64,000 nt of DNA from Perilla frutescens (taxonomy: Eukaryota; Streptophyta; Magnoliopsida; Lamiales; Lamiaceae), in the NCBI GenBank assembly GCA_026008535.1, contig BRKX01000007.1, positions 50,767,001 through 50,831,000 of the forward strand. The letters run 5' to 3'. Numbering within the stretch: the first letter of the stretch is position 1; each line of letters opens with the position of its first letter. Positions 10,621 through 21,421 of the stretch are shown here, one piece after another. The notes beneath the pieces are model-generated. The model searched no databases, had not been told where the DNA came from, and was given only the letters and a program-made list of their open reading frames with translations. Position numbers and translations under genes: made by a program.

Positions 10621-12177
10621 ACGTCCGCCATGTTTTGTTTCCAAACATGTTCTAAACTCGAGTCTTTCAAACCCTCGTATTTTCTAAAGGTTCTAAAGTC
10701 GTGCTATCTATGTTTAAGTCCTCTTTAAGGGTATATAAGTTGGGTATTGTTTAAATTCATGTTAGTAGTTAGAAATCTTCAAAGGAGGCCGCTAAGTCGA
10801 TGATTCGACTTTTGTAGGAGGAAGTGAGCCTCGTGGAAATTCGGAGAAAGATCATCAACTCGTTGCTTCATCTTCTGCTCAGTAATCGAGGTCAGTAAAT
10901 CTATACTCATCTAAAGTTTGAGCTAATAAGCTCTAGAAGCATGTTAGGGCAAATGAGATATCCAATAAAGCATTTTTGCTCTGCCTGATTGATCTCTGTA
11001 CAAGTAAGGAAGGAAAGGAAGATATTATGTTTTAATTGAGCTCTTGAGCATATTTAGAAATGATAGAAATGTTAAAGTATTGTTTATGCCTAGCATGAGA
11101 TATTTGGAATTGTCTTTAGTTGCAATTCGTATTTATGTACGTTTATCTCCTTGTATTTGAATGTTGATGCTTTGTTAAAGCTAGTATATTTAAAGATTAA
11201 GGATTGCCTTATTAGGGTAGTGTTAAATCCCTTATAGGCCGAGATCATGCTATATTAAAGGATTAGCTCCTAGACTTTGCTCTAGGTTTGGTTTTGCTAA
11301 TAAGGTTAAGGAAGGAAGGAACTTAACATTTTGCTTAAGCAGGATTGATTTCAGAGAACTCGTGATCTTTGATCGTTAAGTGAGTCATTGCTAGGTTTAA
11401 CCCTCACAAACTCGTAAGGATATTTGAGGAAATCCCTCTTGTGTCTTAAGGCATGCCTAAAGGTGCAGTTGACATCAGGTTTGAGCCAGGATGAGCCCAA
11501 AAGAAAAGAAAAGGTTTTACGGATATGGAGAGGGATTTTACGTTTTGCTCTCCATCTACCGTCAATTAATTATTAGATATCTTGAAGTTATTAAAGTGTT
11601 TTTGTTAAAACCCACTGAGTACATTAGTGCTCATGCCCGTTCTTTTTCAAATGTTTTCAGGTTGAGAAGCTGAGGATGTTGGTGGTTGTGGATGTGGGTT
11701 GGCTGCCAAGATTGTTTTGCTATTATATTAGTTTCTTTTGAAATCCCATTATGTGTTCTGCTACTCTGATACAGTTTTTCTAATTTCGTTCAAATTCTAT
11801 TATGTTGATCGAGATTCTACGAATATTCCCCAGACATGATTATCTATATATATATAAGTGATGCATATTCAGTTTTATTCTCGCTTCTTGAGTATATTTT
11901 CCTTTCGCCTATGAAGAGGCTTGTGCACGTTGACATCCGTTTATTCACTTTGACCTATGAATTGGTCTATGCTTGTTGGTATCAGATTAGTTAGTCATTT
12001 TATTCCCCTAAAGCATGTTTCCTTCTTAATCAAGTAATCTCGAGTATCATCATCTATTTTTCAAGGAATATCTTTATTCTTAAACCATCTTCGTTAATCT
12101 TCCGACTTTATTCATTAATCCCTTAATAACACCCCTTCCTCATTCGTTAATCCCTATCTCAGGACCGGGCTGCTACA

Positions 12178-12182
12178 ACGAG
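12178..12182. repeat. Right target duplication of the Tekay element (acgag)
   Basis: It directly follows the LTR end TACA and pairs with atgag at 6985-6989 with one mismatch. Confidence 0.7.
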
Positions 12183-12486
12183 TTTTTACAAAGAATGCAC
12201 TAAGCTCTTGCATGATAAGCATATTCGAAGAGAGCACTTTGAGGTTGGACAGAAGTTACTCTTGTTTAATGCTCGTCTCTAGATCATGCTGGGTAAATTG
12301 AAGTCCCGTTGGACTGGGCCTTATGAGGTTGTGAATGTTAGTCCGCATGGAGCAGTTGAGATTCAAAGTCTCAGCACACACAAACTTTTGAAGGTTAATG
12401 GGCAGTTGCTTAAGCCATATTTTGTTGGAATGGAGGCGTACACTTTCGACGGGGTCGATTTGACGACTCCTGACATTGCTACTTGA
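12183..12486 (+). pseudogene. int: Athila integrase, C-terminal part after the nested insertion
   Basis: This continues the integrase of the outer Athila element. It shows the HDKHIRREHFEVGQKLLLFN motif and, after an in-frame TAG at 12280-12282, the GKLKSRWTGPYEV box that marks the C-terminal GPY/F-type domain of gypsy integrases. The frame ends at TGA 12484-12486. The reading continues smoothly from 6989 if the nested element and one target copy are skipped. Confidence 0.85.
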
Positions 12487-13045
12487 TTTTGCTCTCCATT
12501 CGTCGAGCCTTAGACGTTAAACAAAGGGCGCTTCTCGGGAGGAAACCCATGCTTTCTATCCGTTTTCTTTCGTTTATTTGCGTATTTACTCCTGTTCTTT
12601 TATTTTTCTTCTCGTACTTTAGTTTTTCCTTGATTTTTTTCTTTCTCTTTTATTTTTAATTTTATTTTTATTTTATTTCCTACCTTTTAATCTCTCTTAA
12701 TTTGTTTTTTTTTTCTGTTTCCATTTTTTTTCTTTTGTTTATTTTATCTTTTTATTTTGGATATTTCATTTTTGTTTAGTATAAAAAAAAGGAGATAACA
12801 ATCGAAGATTCTAGAGGAGAAGGACCCCCTGTGCCCAAATTCTAAGTGTGGGGGGAGCGTTTAATCTGCAAAAGGGAGGGGACTCAATTGCAATTTTCAA
12901 ATGTTATCAATTTGGGGATTTTCTTCCAAGCCCTAATTTGCTTTCTAAATTAACCCTCTTCTGCCTTACTTATTTTTTTACTTCTCCTAATTCGAATTTC
13001 TACTGCTGCTACAGAATTTCATCACCGAATCACTAGACGTCGATC
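12487..13045 (+). other. Athila spacer between integrase and ORF-1-like gene
   Basis: T-rich, noncoding leader-like sequence. It holds the first of three TAAGTGTGGGGGG tracts (12843-12856). I see no gene in it. Confidence 0.6.
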
Positions 13046-14608
13046 ATGGGTAAGAAGAAAGTGAGCAAGACGTCCGCCACCGTACATGCTGCCACCACTG
13101 AACCCAGCCCGCACAGAACTCAGCGCCGCTTTGCACAGACTGAGCCCTCTCCCTCTACCGTGGGCAAGCCCCAGAAAACAAAGCCACTGACCAGTGACCC
13201 CGACGCCGGTACCTCTGTCTCATCGGTGGCCACCGCCTCTGCCTCACCCTCTCGCGTTTCTGGCTCATTGCCGCCCTCTGATTCGCCATGGGAAGAGGCT
13301 CCTACCTCTGCCACTGCCACTACAATCTCTGAGCCGCCGGAAGTCACCTTCCTATCACCGTCGCCGCCATCTCAAGAGGGCCCTACTTCTGAACCACCGC
13401 TTCAGGAGTCACCCTCACCACCGAGCCCTGCTGCTAGCAAGTCTCTATCTTCGGCTGATGACATTACCTCAGATAGCTCCACTACCGCCTCACCTCCGGC
13501 CACCTCCATAAGCTGTCGCACGCGGTCGCAAACTGCCCAAGTCGGAACTCTGCCGGTTTCCACCCTGATATCTACACCACCATCCTCTTCTCACCGAGCC
13601 CAAATGCTAGCGCGTCGCACATATGTCCAGCGGCTGCCATTCCGGCCCGCTTCGCATGTACGTCAACGTGATGAGTGAAATGTTGAGCGCATTTTAATAG
13701 GGTCGCACATTTTTTATTGGGAGAATATTGCTATCCTAGGTATCAATGAGTCGATTCATGCACATTTCGCACACATTGGTTGGGCACCTATGCTTGATGT
13801 GTCTTTGCCTGTCTTTCGTGAGTTAAGTCTTGAGTTTTTATTGTCATATATGTTTGATGCATTGGGGGACATCGGGGACTCACATGCTATTCTATTTACT
13901 TTGGGGGGTCGGGAGTTCAATTTATCTGTGAACACACTCAATGTGTTGCTTGGATTTGAAACTGAAGAGTCATTGCATGAGGTTCCATTTACTTTTGCTG
14001 TCTATTTGACTGAGAAGTGGCATGAGTTATCTATAGAATATGCTTTTATGCCCTGTTCCTCTAGGAGTGTTAATATTCGGGATGATGGACTACGATTGTA
14101 TCATAGATTCTTATCTTTTAATATGTTTGGGTGCTCTGATACGATGAACATTGTTACTGCCCAAGAGCTTTTCATCCTTGATTGTATGAGGCTGCATGAG
14201 AAGTTAAATTTTGGTTTTTGGCTTGCCCGTCAGTGGTAATTTAGCGCAAATCACTTTGGTTGCAAGGTGCCTCTAGGGAGTTTTATTACTTTGTTGGCTC
14301 ATCGATTACGTGTTGATATTCCTGAGCCCATCTCTGTGCATGCTTCTTCTTTTACTCTGAATGACTTTCGTACAATGCACTTACTATTTGTTAATACCGA
14401 GGGACAATATCAGTTGTCTAGACCGGGCATCTCTGGCCCGAGTCACTCTACTAGTGCAGGTACTTCTTCTGGCACAACTCCTACCCTTGATGCGATCGAG
14501 GAGCTTTTTGAGTGATATACTCACTGGCTTGAGAGCCGCCTTGATGCCCTTGAGGATCGCTTAGCGGCTGTAAAGAAGGCCGTCATCCACTTCTTCCACT
14601 CTCCTTGA
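13046..14608 (+). pseudogene. Athila ORF-1-like ('env-position') gene with three in-frame stops
   Basis: One reading frame of 521 codons is interrupted by TGA 13676, TAA 14237 and TGA 14513, and ends at TGA 14606-14608. The start has a favourable context (gatcATGGG). Residues 1-210 are rich in Ser, Pro and Thr and look disordered. The middle (about 13790-14239) contains LYHRFLSFNMFGCSDTMNIV and TAQELFILDCM, resembling the conserved box of the Athila ORF-1 family found in plants. The end (14516-14608) is a short predicted coiled coil (LESRLDALEDRLAAVKKAV). I see no membrane segment, so calling it an envelope gene rests on position only. Its function is unknown. Confidence 0.65.
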
Positions 14609-15039
14609 TTGTCATAGTTTGCCCCTTCTACCCTCTATACATAGTTGTTTTTTTTCTATTTTTTTTTCTTTTTATTATGTATTAATCCTCTTTTCTGCAC
14701 AGTGAAGACACTCTGTTGTCTAAGTGTGGGGGGGGGGGGAGAGTTGTTGATTTTTGGGTTTTTGCAAGTTTTATTATTCTGAAATAAAAATTAAAATAAA
14801 AAAAAAAGTAAAAAGTAATAAAAAAAATTTATTGTTTGGTTTTGTCAAGTCATTGGCTGCTTGAGACTGGATTACATGAGAAGGAGGGGTTATAATATGG
14901 ATTGGTTTGGTTTGACTGGTTGATGCTCTTGTGATTGAAAGTGTGCTATTGCGCGTATTTATTCTGGGATGATGAAATATGCAAAATTGATCAACTCTTT
15001 TGAGCTCCTTAAATTGTGAGATTTGAGTCTGTGAGCATG

Positions 15040-15083
<44 letters not shown>

Positions 15084-16113
15084 AGCTCAATTTCATTCTT
15101 TTGATGAGTGTGTCGGACTTGTTTGCTGGATTTCTGATTTGACTTGTTGCCAAAGTCATACTACTTGTGGGTTTCCTTTTGCATGAAAATGATAAAGGCA
15201 TGTAGGATTAACCCTTACTTTGGCCTGAATAAATTATCCATACCCGAAATTACCCCCTAGTGAGCTCATTTGTACCTTAAGCCTCTCTTTCTTGTTAACA
15301 GCCACTATATAATTCAGCCCAAGCCCTTTTTGGCCTGCACTTTTCCTGTGGAAACATGTAAGTGATATGGTGTTTGTGTTGAGCTGCGTTCGGATTTACA
15401 TTGGAGATAGTTGGTGCTGGGAATTGAAAAGAAATGTGTATACTCCTGTCCTATTCCAAATAAATAAAAAAAACAAAAAAAAGATGAAAGAAAAGAAAAG
15501 CAAATAAGGAATAGGACATGGAGGCAATAAGGGCTGTATTTAGTTGATGTTAATTTTGCTGCACTGTATTGTTTTTGATGACCAGTACTCAACTTAGAAT
15601 TCATTGAGCTATTTTGAGAAGTTGCAGCCGAATTTGATAAATGTGTTTTTGATATGCTTACATGTTTTCACTTATTTGAGCTATTTTATCTCATTTATCC
15701 TACTTGTGCACCCTAGTCTCGCTACAACCCGTTCAAAAGACCTTTTGATTTGTGCATAGTTCTCACTTGTTTGGTAGTGGTTTTGACATATGGGCAAATC
15801 TTTGTTTGAAGGCAACAAGTCACGACTTGTGTGAATTAAAATATGTCCTTACTTTCTTTTAAGAGAAATCGAGTGAATCTTGGTAAGGCAGGATTGAGTT
15901 TGCATGTTTTTTGACTTGAATGAAGGGCATATGTACAGTTTCATGAAACAAGAGTAGGTTAGTGGATCGTGGATGGTTGTGTTGTAATCCTAACTTTGAG
16001 TGTTTTCACTTTGAGGCGGCCAATGCTTGACTTGTCTTTTTCTGAGTCTCTTTAGAGTTTGTTTTCTGTTTAGATATGCTCGAGAATGAGCATTGTCTAA
16101 GTGTGGGGGGGTT
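14609..16113 (+). other. Athila 3' untranslated region
   Basis: Noncoding sequence between the ORF-1-like gene and the 3' LTR. It contains a second TAAGTGTGGGG tract with a long G-run (14719-14739), a (TA)n tract (15040-15080) and a third TAAGTGTGGGGGGG tract (16097-16111) that directly precedes the LTR and probably served as the polypurine tract. Confidence 0.6.
15040..15080. repeat. (TA)n microsatellite
   Basis: About 20 uninterrupted TA units within the Athila 3' region. Confidence 0.95.
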
Positions 16114-17452
16114 TGATTGGGCTATTTTTACATACATATTTTGGGCCATTTTGGGTATTATTTTGGTGTGTTAATTGCTTTACGATCATATTTTATGGAA
16201 GAAAGTGTGTTTTGTGAGTGATTGCAGGTGATTAACACAAATGTGAAGGATTTGGTCAAGATTGTGGAGATTTTGCAGCCGAGATAAGTGAAGAAAATCT
16301 GAAAGAGTCTGGGAAGCACGCAGTATGGGCATACCGAATAGAAGGGGTGCCGAGATAACAGCTACTGGGCTTATGCGTGCGGAATTGGGCTGGAGCGCGT
16401 GGCTTGCTTGAGTTTTTAGGCCTGAACGAGATTGGGTGCTCTTTTATTGCTTTTGGACCGTATATTTATCTATTTCCTAGTTTGATTAGGTTTAGGATTC
16501 TATTTCCTTAATTAAAGATTTGTATTTAAGGAAGTTTAGATGGAGTAGGAAACATACCAGACTTCATGCGGGAACCAGAGACGCATTTTTGTGCAGATTT
16601 ACTCTCGTTCTTTTCCAGTTCATAATATCCATTGTTTACTGCTTAAACAATTATTGAAGTTCAGATTTAATTATGAGATCGAGCTAAACTCATTTTTATT
16701 CCGGTGAAGATTAACGAAACCCTGGCATAATTATTCTGTGAGATCTAATCGTTCCTTTTGCTTTAATTAATTGCATGTATCTGTGATTCTCCGTGTTTAA
16801 AGTTGTTAATTGTTTCGGCTATGCTAGGTAGTCGTGAATATTTAGTAGTCCGAAATTAATTAGTAGCCAATTAAATCGGCCATCCGTAATTGTGGTTTAG
16901 GTTTAATTAGAGTACATCGATTCTTCAGAATCGAGGGAAGAGCAGTCTTAATTCGATAGTCCTGTGTCAGAGTCTGTTGGTTTTGAATCGGGTTTCTCTA
17001 GTGTCTAATGTTGTCAGCTCATTAAATCTATAGAGTGTCTCTTACGGTTGTCAGTCGATTAGGAAAATAATTAGTGAAGTGTCTTCCTGATTATCGAGAA
17101 ACTAAGGAGAAATTAGGCCGCATAAAAAGTGTATTTGGTGGCTATAACTGGTTTTCATGCATTAATTGGAAATATATTTGCATCGAGGATCGGAATAATT
17201 AAGCTAGGGTGGAATTAATTAGAAGTCGGAATACCTTTTAATTTGTGAAGAAAACTACCCTCTGGTTTACTGTTTTATTTTCGTTTTTACATTATAACAA
17301 AGAAATTCGTGTGGAAAGGTTGGTTACTGCAGGCTGAAGTGTTGGATAATTCTCGCCAGTCCTTTGGGAGACAATCTTGCTCGCCATTGTTCTAGGTAGT
17401 GTGGGCATACCGACTGATGGTCGGATTATTTTTAGTGAAAAACGACGCACCA
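16114..17452 (+). repeat. Probable 3' LTR of the Athila element
   Basis: It begins TGATTGGGC immediately after a G-rich tract and probably ends near ACGACGCACCA. The composition (a TTTGTATTTAAGG core, long noncoding leader, and TTTGGGAGACAATC close to the end) resembles Athila LTRs. With no 5' LTR in the window, the ends cannot be confirmed by comparison; the right end may lie up to about 20 bp further on. Confidence 0.55.
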
Positions 17453-17639
17453 GCTGTTGTGTCTATTTATTCAAAAAATTTACCTACTTCCTTACAAAAC
17501 ATTAAAAACATGTATTAAATTCGGTCACAAATTCCTACCTCCCTTTTTTTTCATTTAATGAAGCCCAATAACTTTTCCTTCTTTTTATTTAATGAAACTC
17601 AGTAACTACCTCATTTACACAAGAAATAAATGCATTCAT

Positions 17640-18065
17640 TAAAAAAATCACGATTAATTGTAGGAAACATTGCCGCGATTAATTTTTAATGAAGGCCTCG
17701 ATTAAATTGCATGATCCACGATTAATTAAACTTAATCGAGGCCTCCATTTCATTTAATCGTGACCATGATTAATCAAAGTTAATCGAGGCCGCGATTAAA
17801 TGAGATGAAGGCCTCGATTAACTTTGATTAATCGAGGCCTTCATCTCATTTAATCGTGGCCTCGATTAATCAAAGGTAATCGAGGCCTTCATTTCATTTA
17901 ATCGTGGTCTCGATTAATCAAATTTAATCGAGGCATTTATTTCATTTAATCGTGGCCTCGATTAATCAAAGTTAATCGAGGCCTTCATTTCATTTAATCG
18001 TGACTTATTTTATTTAATCGTGGCTTATTTTAATTAATCGAGGATTCTTTTATTTAATCGTGGCT
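17640..18065. repeat. Right CTCGATTAA array with a 48-bp unit
   Basis: About five 48-bp units follow the pattern TTCATTTCATTTAATCGTGG, then CTCGATTAATCAAAG, then TTAATCGAGGCC. The unit is internally palindromic. One copy, near 17790-17837, is inverted relative to its neighbours. It shares the CTCGATTAA core with the array at 1084-1690 on the other side of the Athila element. Confidence 0.75.
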
Positions 18066-18610
18066 TGAAATTTAAGGTTTTGGGTTTAGGGTTGTGTATT
18101 GATTGATAATGCCATGACAAAAGTACAATGAGCCAATGATTGGGTGTAGGGACCAAGTGTGTTATAGTACAAATTGCCTACCAAACTACCTGTTTTTAAA
18201 AGTTGTTTTTTTTTCCAATCACTATTTACTTTTGTCTACTTTTATCTATTTCCACTTTCAATAGTTTGTAATTTTTTTAGGATAGTGCAGACTCTGTTCT
18301 ATACAACAATATAATATGGCAAAAATTGCACTCCATTTTCGGCATTTTTCAGACTTTTAGTGCAATTTGCATTAAATTACTCTATAATCTGCACTCTATC
18401 TCCAATAGTAAATTAGTTGTGTATTATTAGAACAAAAAATAAATAAAAGAAAAAGTTACAGGACTGACTAAAAAGTAAAAAAAAAAACACATGGGAATTA
18501 GAAACCTAGTCTTAGCACTCAAAAAATAAAGGAAAGCAAAATGAAAAATAGATCCTGAAAATCTTTATCACTAGTTCTAAAATAATTGATTAATAAAAAT
18601 ATAGCACTAC
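18066..18610. other. Intergenic sequence, no gene seen
   Basis: AT-rich DNA with no coding signal, repeat structure or RNA gene that I can recognise. Confidence 0.5.
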
Positions 18611-18611
18611 T

Positions 18612-19148
18612 GCCAAGGTTGTAGAATTCGCTAGGTGATAGTCAGGTGACCAGGGGGCGCCTAGCACCTAGATTGCCTAGTCCGTCTAAGCGTTTTTATT
18701 TTTATAATATATAATTAAATAATGGTATTTATTTTATAAAAATCGAGTTAAAACATTAATTTAATCTTAGTACAATGGTTAAGTTCTTTGCTAAACATGC
18801 TTCAGGTCTCTGTTTTTTTTTATGTCGAGGGTAACCCGCAGCTAGTACCGTGGTGCATGTTTCAGGTCTCTTGTTCCATCGTTCAAGCGTTCATATCCAA
18901 ATATTACTTTCCCAAATTTGAGAAAAAAAGGCCAAAAATAGCATACTCTACGTGGAATCGAACCCGAGACCTAGCTAGCTATTACAAAAGGCTCTACCAA
19001 TTGCACTATCAACAATTTCTATATAAAAAGCTCACTGAATCATATATATAACCGCCTGATGCGCCGATTATACCATTTTCGGCTTGGGTAGGGGCCGCCT
19101 AGCACGTAGATGGCCTAGGCGGCCGCCAAGACTGAATTTTACAACACT
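18612..19148. mobile_element. Short nonautonomous element with GC-rich ends (MITE-like)
   Basis: The two ends are GC-rich in AT-rich DNA and imperfectly inverted: GTTGTAGAATTC near 18619 pairs with GAATTTTACAAC near 19134-19145, and both contain CGCCTAGCAC or GCCTAGGCGG words. A SINE-like segment lies in the middle (18818-19015). The family is uncertain (hAT-like is possible), and I found no clear target duplication. Confidence 0.45.
18818..19015 (-). mobile_element. tRNA-derived SINE, Au-like, degenerate
   Basis: On the minus strand there is an A-box-like agtgcaattggtagagcc (18990-19007) and an exact B box GGTTCGATTCC (18954-18964), the spacing of a tRNA-derived Pol III promoter. The far end carries GGGTAACCCGCAGC, which matches the tail of the better preserved SINE at 26801-27078. 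It is not a tRNA gene: the stem pairings of a cloverleaf are not evident. Confidence 0.55.
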
Positions 19149-19460
19149 GCTATCCGCAAGAGAACGGGACTATGTAGACAATGGTGATCAAGTATTGTAT
19201 CCACATAGACTAAATTAGAAATAGTTGTGCGTGTTCCGACATCAGACCTCAATTCTTATCTAGACAACAGAAAAAAAAGGGAAGCTAAATAATCTAAAAT
19301 ATTAAAAGCAATAAATGATGGGAAAAATAAATAGAGAAGGAAGAATGAAGCTATAGTAGAGGTATTCTCGGGTTGAGTTCTTCGGGTACTTATCATGAAC
19401 TATCCTATCGAAAGTCTATTTGTGGTGTCAAATTTCTTTATGGGAATCTCTAATGCATCC

Positions 19461-19516
<56 letters not shown>

Positions 19517-20455
19517 AGTCACTCAAACTGTAGGATACACGCTAGTTTCACCATTTTCGATCGAAAGCTCATGAGATTTATAATTGTCATACTAAGCCTC
19601 AATTCTCTTGAATTTATTTACAAATGTGTCTCGTGCCCAGGGTTTGTCTATTGAGACTCATCTATCGAATTACGAATCAATTTTCATACGTTGCTCATTA
19701 TTCATCCTAGCTAGGTGGAAACTCTAGCTAGAGTATGGGTTGATGTGTGGCTAGATGCGTGGAAGGAAATGATCTTGTGTTTTGTGGAATTGAGTGTGTG
19801 GTGTGGTGTTCTCTAAGGGTTATCTCTTCAAATTTCATCCAGGGAGTTTATATAGGGGTGAATAAATGGAATTTGAAGAAAATAAAAAATTGGTAAAAAA
19901 AGATAAAAAAAATCAGAAAAGACATGCAGGGTCGTGCCCAGAAATCTCACCTAGGGTGCATGGGGCTTGACCATGAGCATCTCAGGCTTTGGGGTCGCGC
20001 CGAAGATGAATAAAATCAAGTCTTTGAAGGCACAGAGAGAGACCTAGCTCACCTGGGTTTCAGGGTCACCGGTCACGCTTGGGGTGCCCTGGTGTGCAAC
20101 TGTCCAACACCTTCACCGATTTTACTTCGTTTCAACTTGTTCCTCGTCCGATTGGCCCATGATCTAATTCATGGTCTTTATTCTCTTAAAATTTCATTAA
20201 TTTTGTATTTTCAATTTTCTACAATCCCATGATCTTTATTTTCTTAAAATTTCATTAATTCCACCCTCCATTTCAAGTAAAACTCAAACAAGAAATAAAA
20301 TTTTCAAATCAGGAGGTTAATCACTCAAATTGTATTAAACCACACATTTAACTCACCAAATAACATCACTCCAACCTCAATAAATGGAGCAAAAACCCCA
20401 CTTATCAACTCCTTCAAATGTAGAAGATTGTTTATCCCCAAACAAAAAAGAAAGA
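19149..20455. other. Intergenic sequence, no gene seen
   Basis: Apart from the (CT)n tract at 19463-19515, I find no coding exon, RNA gene or transposon terminus here. Confidence 0.5.
19463..19515. repeat. (CT)n microsatellite
   Basis: About 26 CT units without interruption. Confidence 0.95.
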
Positions 20456-21062
20456 AGTAATAACAAGAAAAACGCGATTTAACGATGAACTTAGCGACTG
20501 ATTATATTTTGTCGCTAGATTATCGATAAATTAATGATGGATTAAGATTGAAACGTTTAACAACAGATTAACGACATATTTTTCTGTCTCTAGCTAACTT
20601 AATAACAGAAAAATTCATAGTTAAACGTTTAATTTTTATTTTTATAGATTAACGACGGAATAATGACAGATAATTTCGTTGCTAAGTTAGAGATGGAAAA
20701 ATCTATCATTAAACGTTAATTTTTTTATTTTTTTATTTCCTTTTACTACTTAATGATAAATTTAGATTTAATTTTTTAATATTTTTCATTTTTAAATTTA
20801 TTTTATTTTACTGATTTTGTTTTATTTTTAAATTTTTTAATATTTTTTTACTAATTTTTAATATTTTATATTTTTTTATATTTAAATTACTACATAATGA
20901 TTTTTCTTATAATTTCTATTACTTTAATTTTTGTTTTTATAAATATTATTATTTATAAATATATAATATTTGAGAAAAATAATTAAAATAATCTAATATT
21001 AAATAAATGATACAACATTAAAGATTGTATTAGATATTTAAATAATGAAGCAGACAGTTTTA

Positions 21063-21082
21063 GTGTGTGTGTGTGTGTGTGT
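21063..21082. repeat. (TG)n microsatellite
   Basis: About 10 TG units. Confidence 0.9.
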
Positions 21083-21114
21083 TCTATCTTAATACAAACA
21101 TAAATATTAATTAG

Positions 21115-21186
21115 TTCACTTAGTTTAGCTACATATGATAAAGCTATGCATTCCCGGGAGGTTAGAGATTTGAATCTTGCAAGCAA
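21115..21186 (+). repeat. tRNA-related segment (SINE head?)
   Basis: TTAGTTTAGCTACATATGAT followed by AAAGC resembles an A box, and agatttgaatcttg a worn B box at roughly tRNA spacing. It sits inside the CACTA-type MITE. Too divergent to call a tRNA gene. Confidence 0.3.
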
Positions 21187-21421
21187 TAAATTTTGGGATA
21201 ATATGTGGCGCGTGGTGCTCACGCGCCAGGTGGTCCATGCACGCTATTTTTTATTATTATTTTTAGCAATGGAAAAAAATTGTTAATAAATTTATTTATT
21301 TTTTATTTTCTGACAACTAAATTTGGTCATATTTTAGCGATTAAATTTTTCATCGCTACTTTTTTCCATCATTAATTATGTTATTAGAATGGCTAACGAC
21401 GTGATTTTTTTTTTTGTAGTG

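Larger units (their letters stand above)
6990..12177 (+). mobile_element. Nested Tekay-type chromovirus (Ty3/gypsy), internally deleted
   Basis: The element begins TGTAACACCC and ends GCTGCTACA, a TGTA...TACA terminus pair. It contains about 460 bp of the 5' LTR, an integrase plus chromodomain gene, a polypurine tract and a 3.2-kb 3' LTR. Gag, protease, reverse transcriptase and RNase H are absent, as is most of the 5' LTR. It lies inside the Athila integrase, so it is the younger of the two. The first 91 bp of the two LTRs differ at four positions by eye, so it is not recent. Confidence 0.85.
8966..12177 (+). repeat. 3' LTR of the Tekay element (3.2 kb)
   Basis: It starts TGTAACACCCC and ends GCTGCTACA. 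A promoter-like TATAAATA lies at 9663-9670 and would start transcription about 30 bp downstream. A GC-rich, self-complementary patch lies at about 10424-10620. No gene was seen in it; short open frames here are incidental. Its length fits Tekay/Del elements, which have LTRs of a few kilobases. Confidence 0.8.
1851..17452 (+). mobile_element. Athila-lineage Ty3/gypsy element, 5' LTR not found
   Basis: In order the element shows gag, protease, reverse transcriptase, RNase H, integrase, an Athila ORF-1-like gene downstream of pol, repeated TAAGTGTGGGG tracts and a 3' LTR. An extra gene between integrase and the 3' LTR, together with the protease motif DLGASINVMP, is typical of the Athila branch. 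I could not find a 5' LTR or primer binding site between the CTCGATTAA array (ends about 1690) and gag, so the left end appears truncated or replaced. The left boundary given here is the start of the open frame that contains gag and is uncertain. The integrase is interrupted by a nested Tekay element (6990-12177). Many in-frame stops and frameshifts show the copy is inactive. Confidence 0.8.
20459..21421. mobile_element. CACTA-type MITE, nonautonomous
   Basis: The right end reads ...TTTTTTTTTTGTAGTG, the complement of the CACTACAAAAA terminus of plant CACTA elements. The left end AATAACAAGAAAAACG is a worn version of CACTACAAGAAAAACG. Both subterminal zones are full of TTAACGA, AGCGAC and ACGACGGAT-like words in both orientations, as expected for transposase binding sites. 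There is no coding capacity, and no convincing 3-bp target duplication was seen. Confidence 0.55.

Noticed and set aside
13120..13511. Frames overlapping the Athila ORF-1-like gene on both strands
   Set aside because: Shadows of a Ser/Pro-rich coding frame.
17640..18065. CRISPR-like regular repeats
   Set aside because: The spacers are repeats too, the unit is palindromic throughout, and the host is a plant.
18940..19015. tRNA gene on the minus strand
   Set aside because: The A and B boxes are good, but no cloverleaf stems are evident, and the tail matches the local SINE family.
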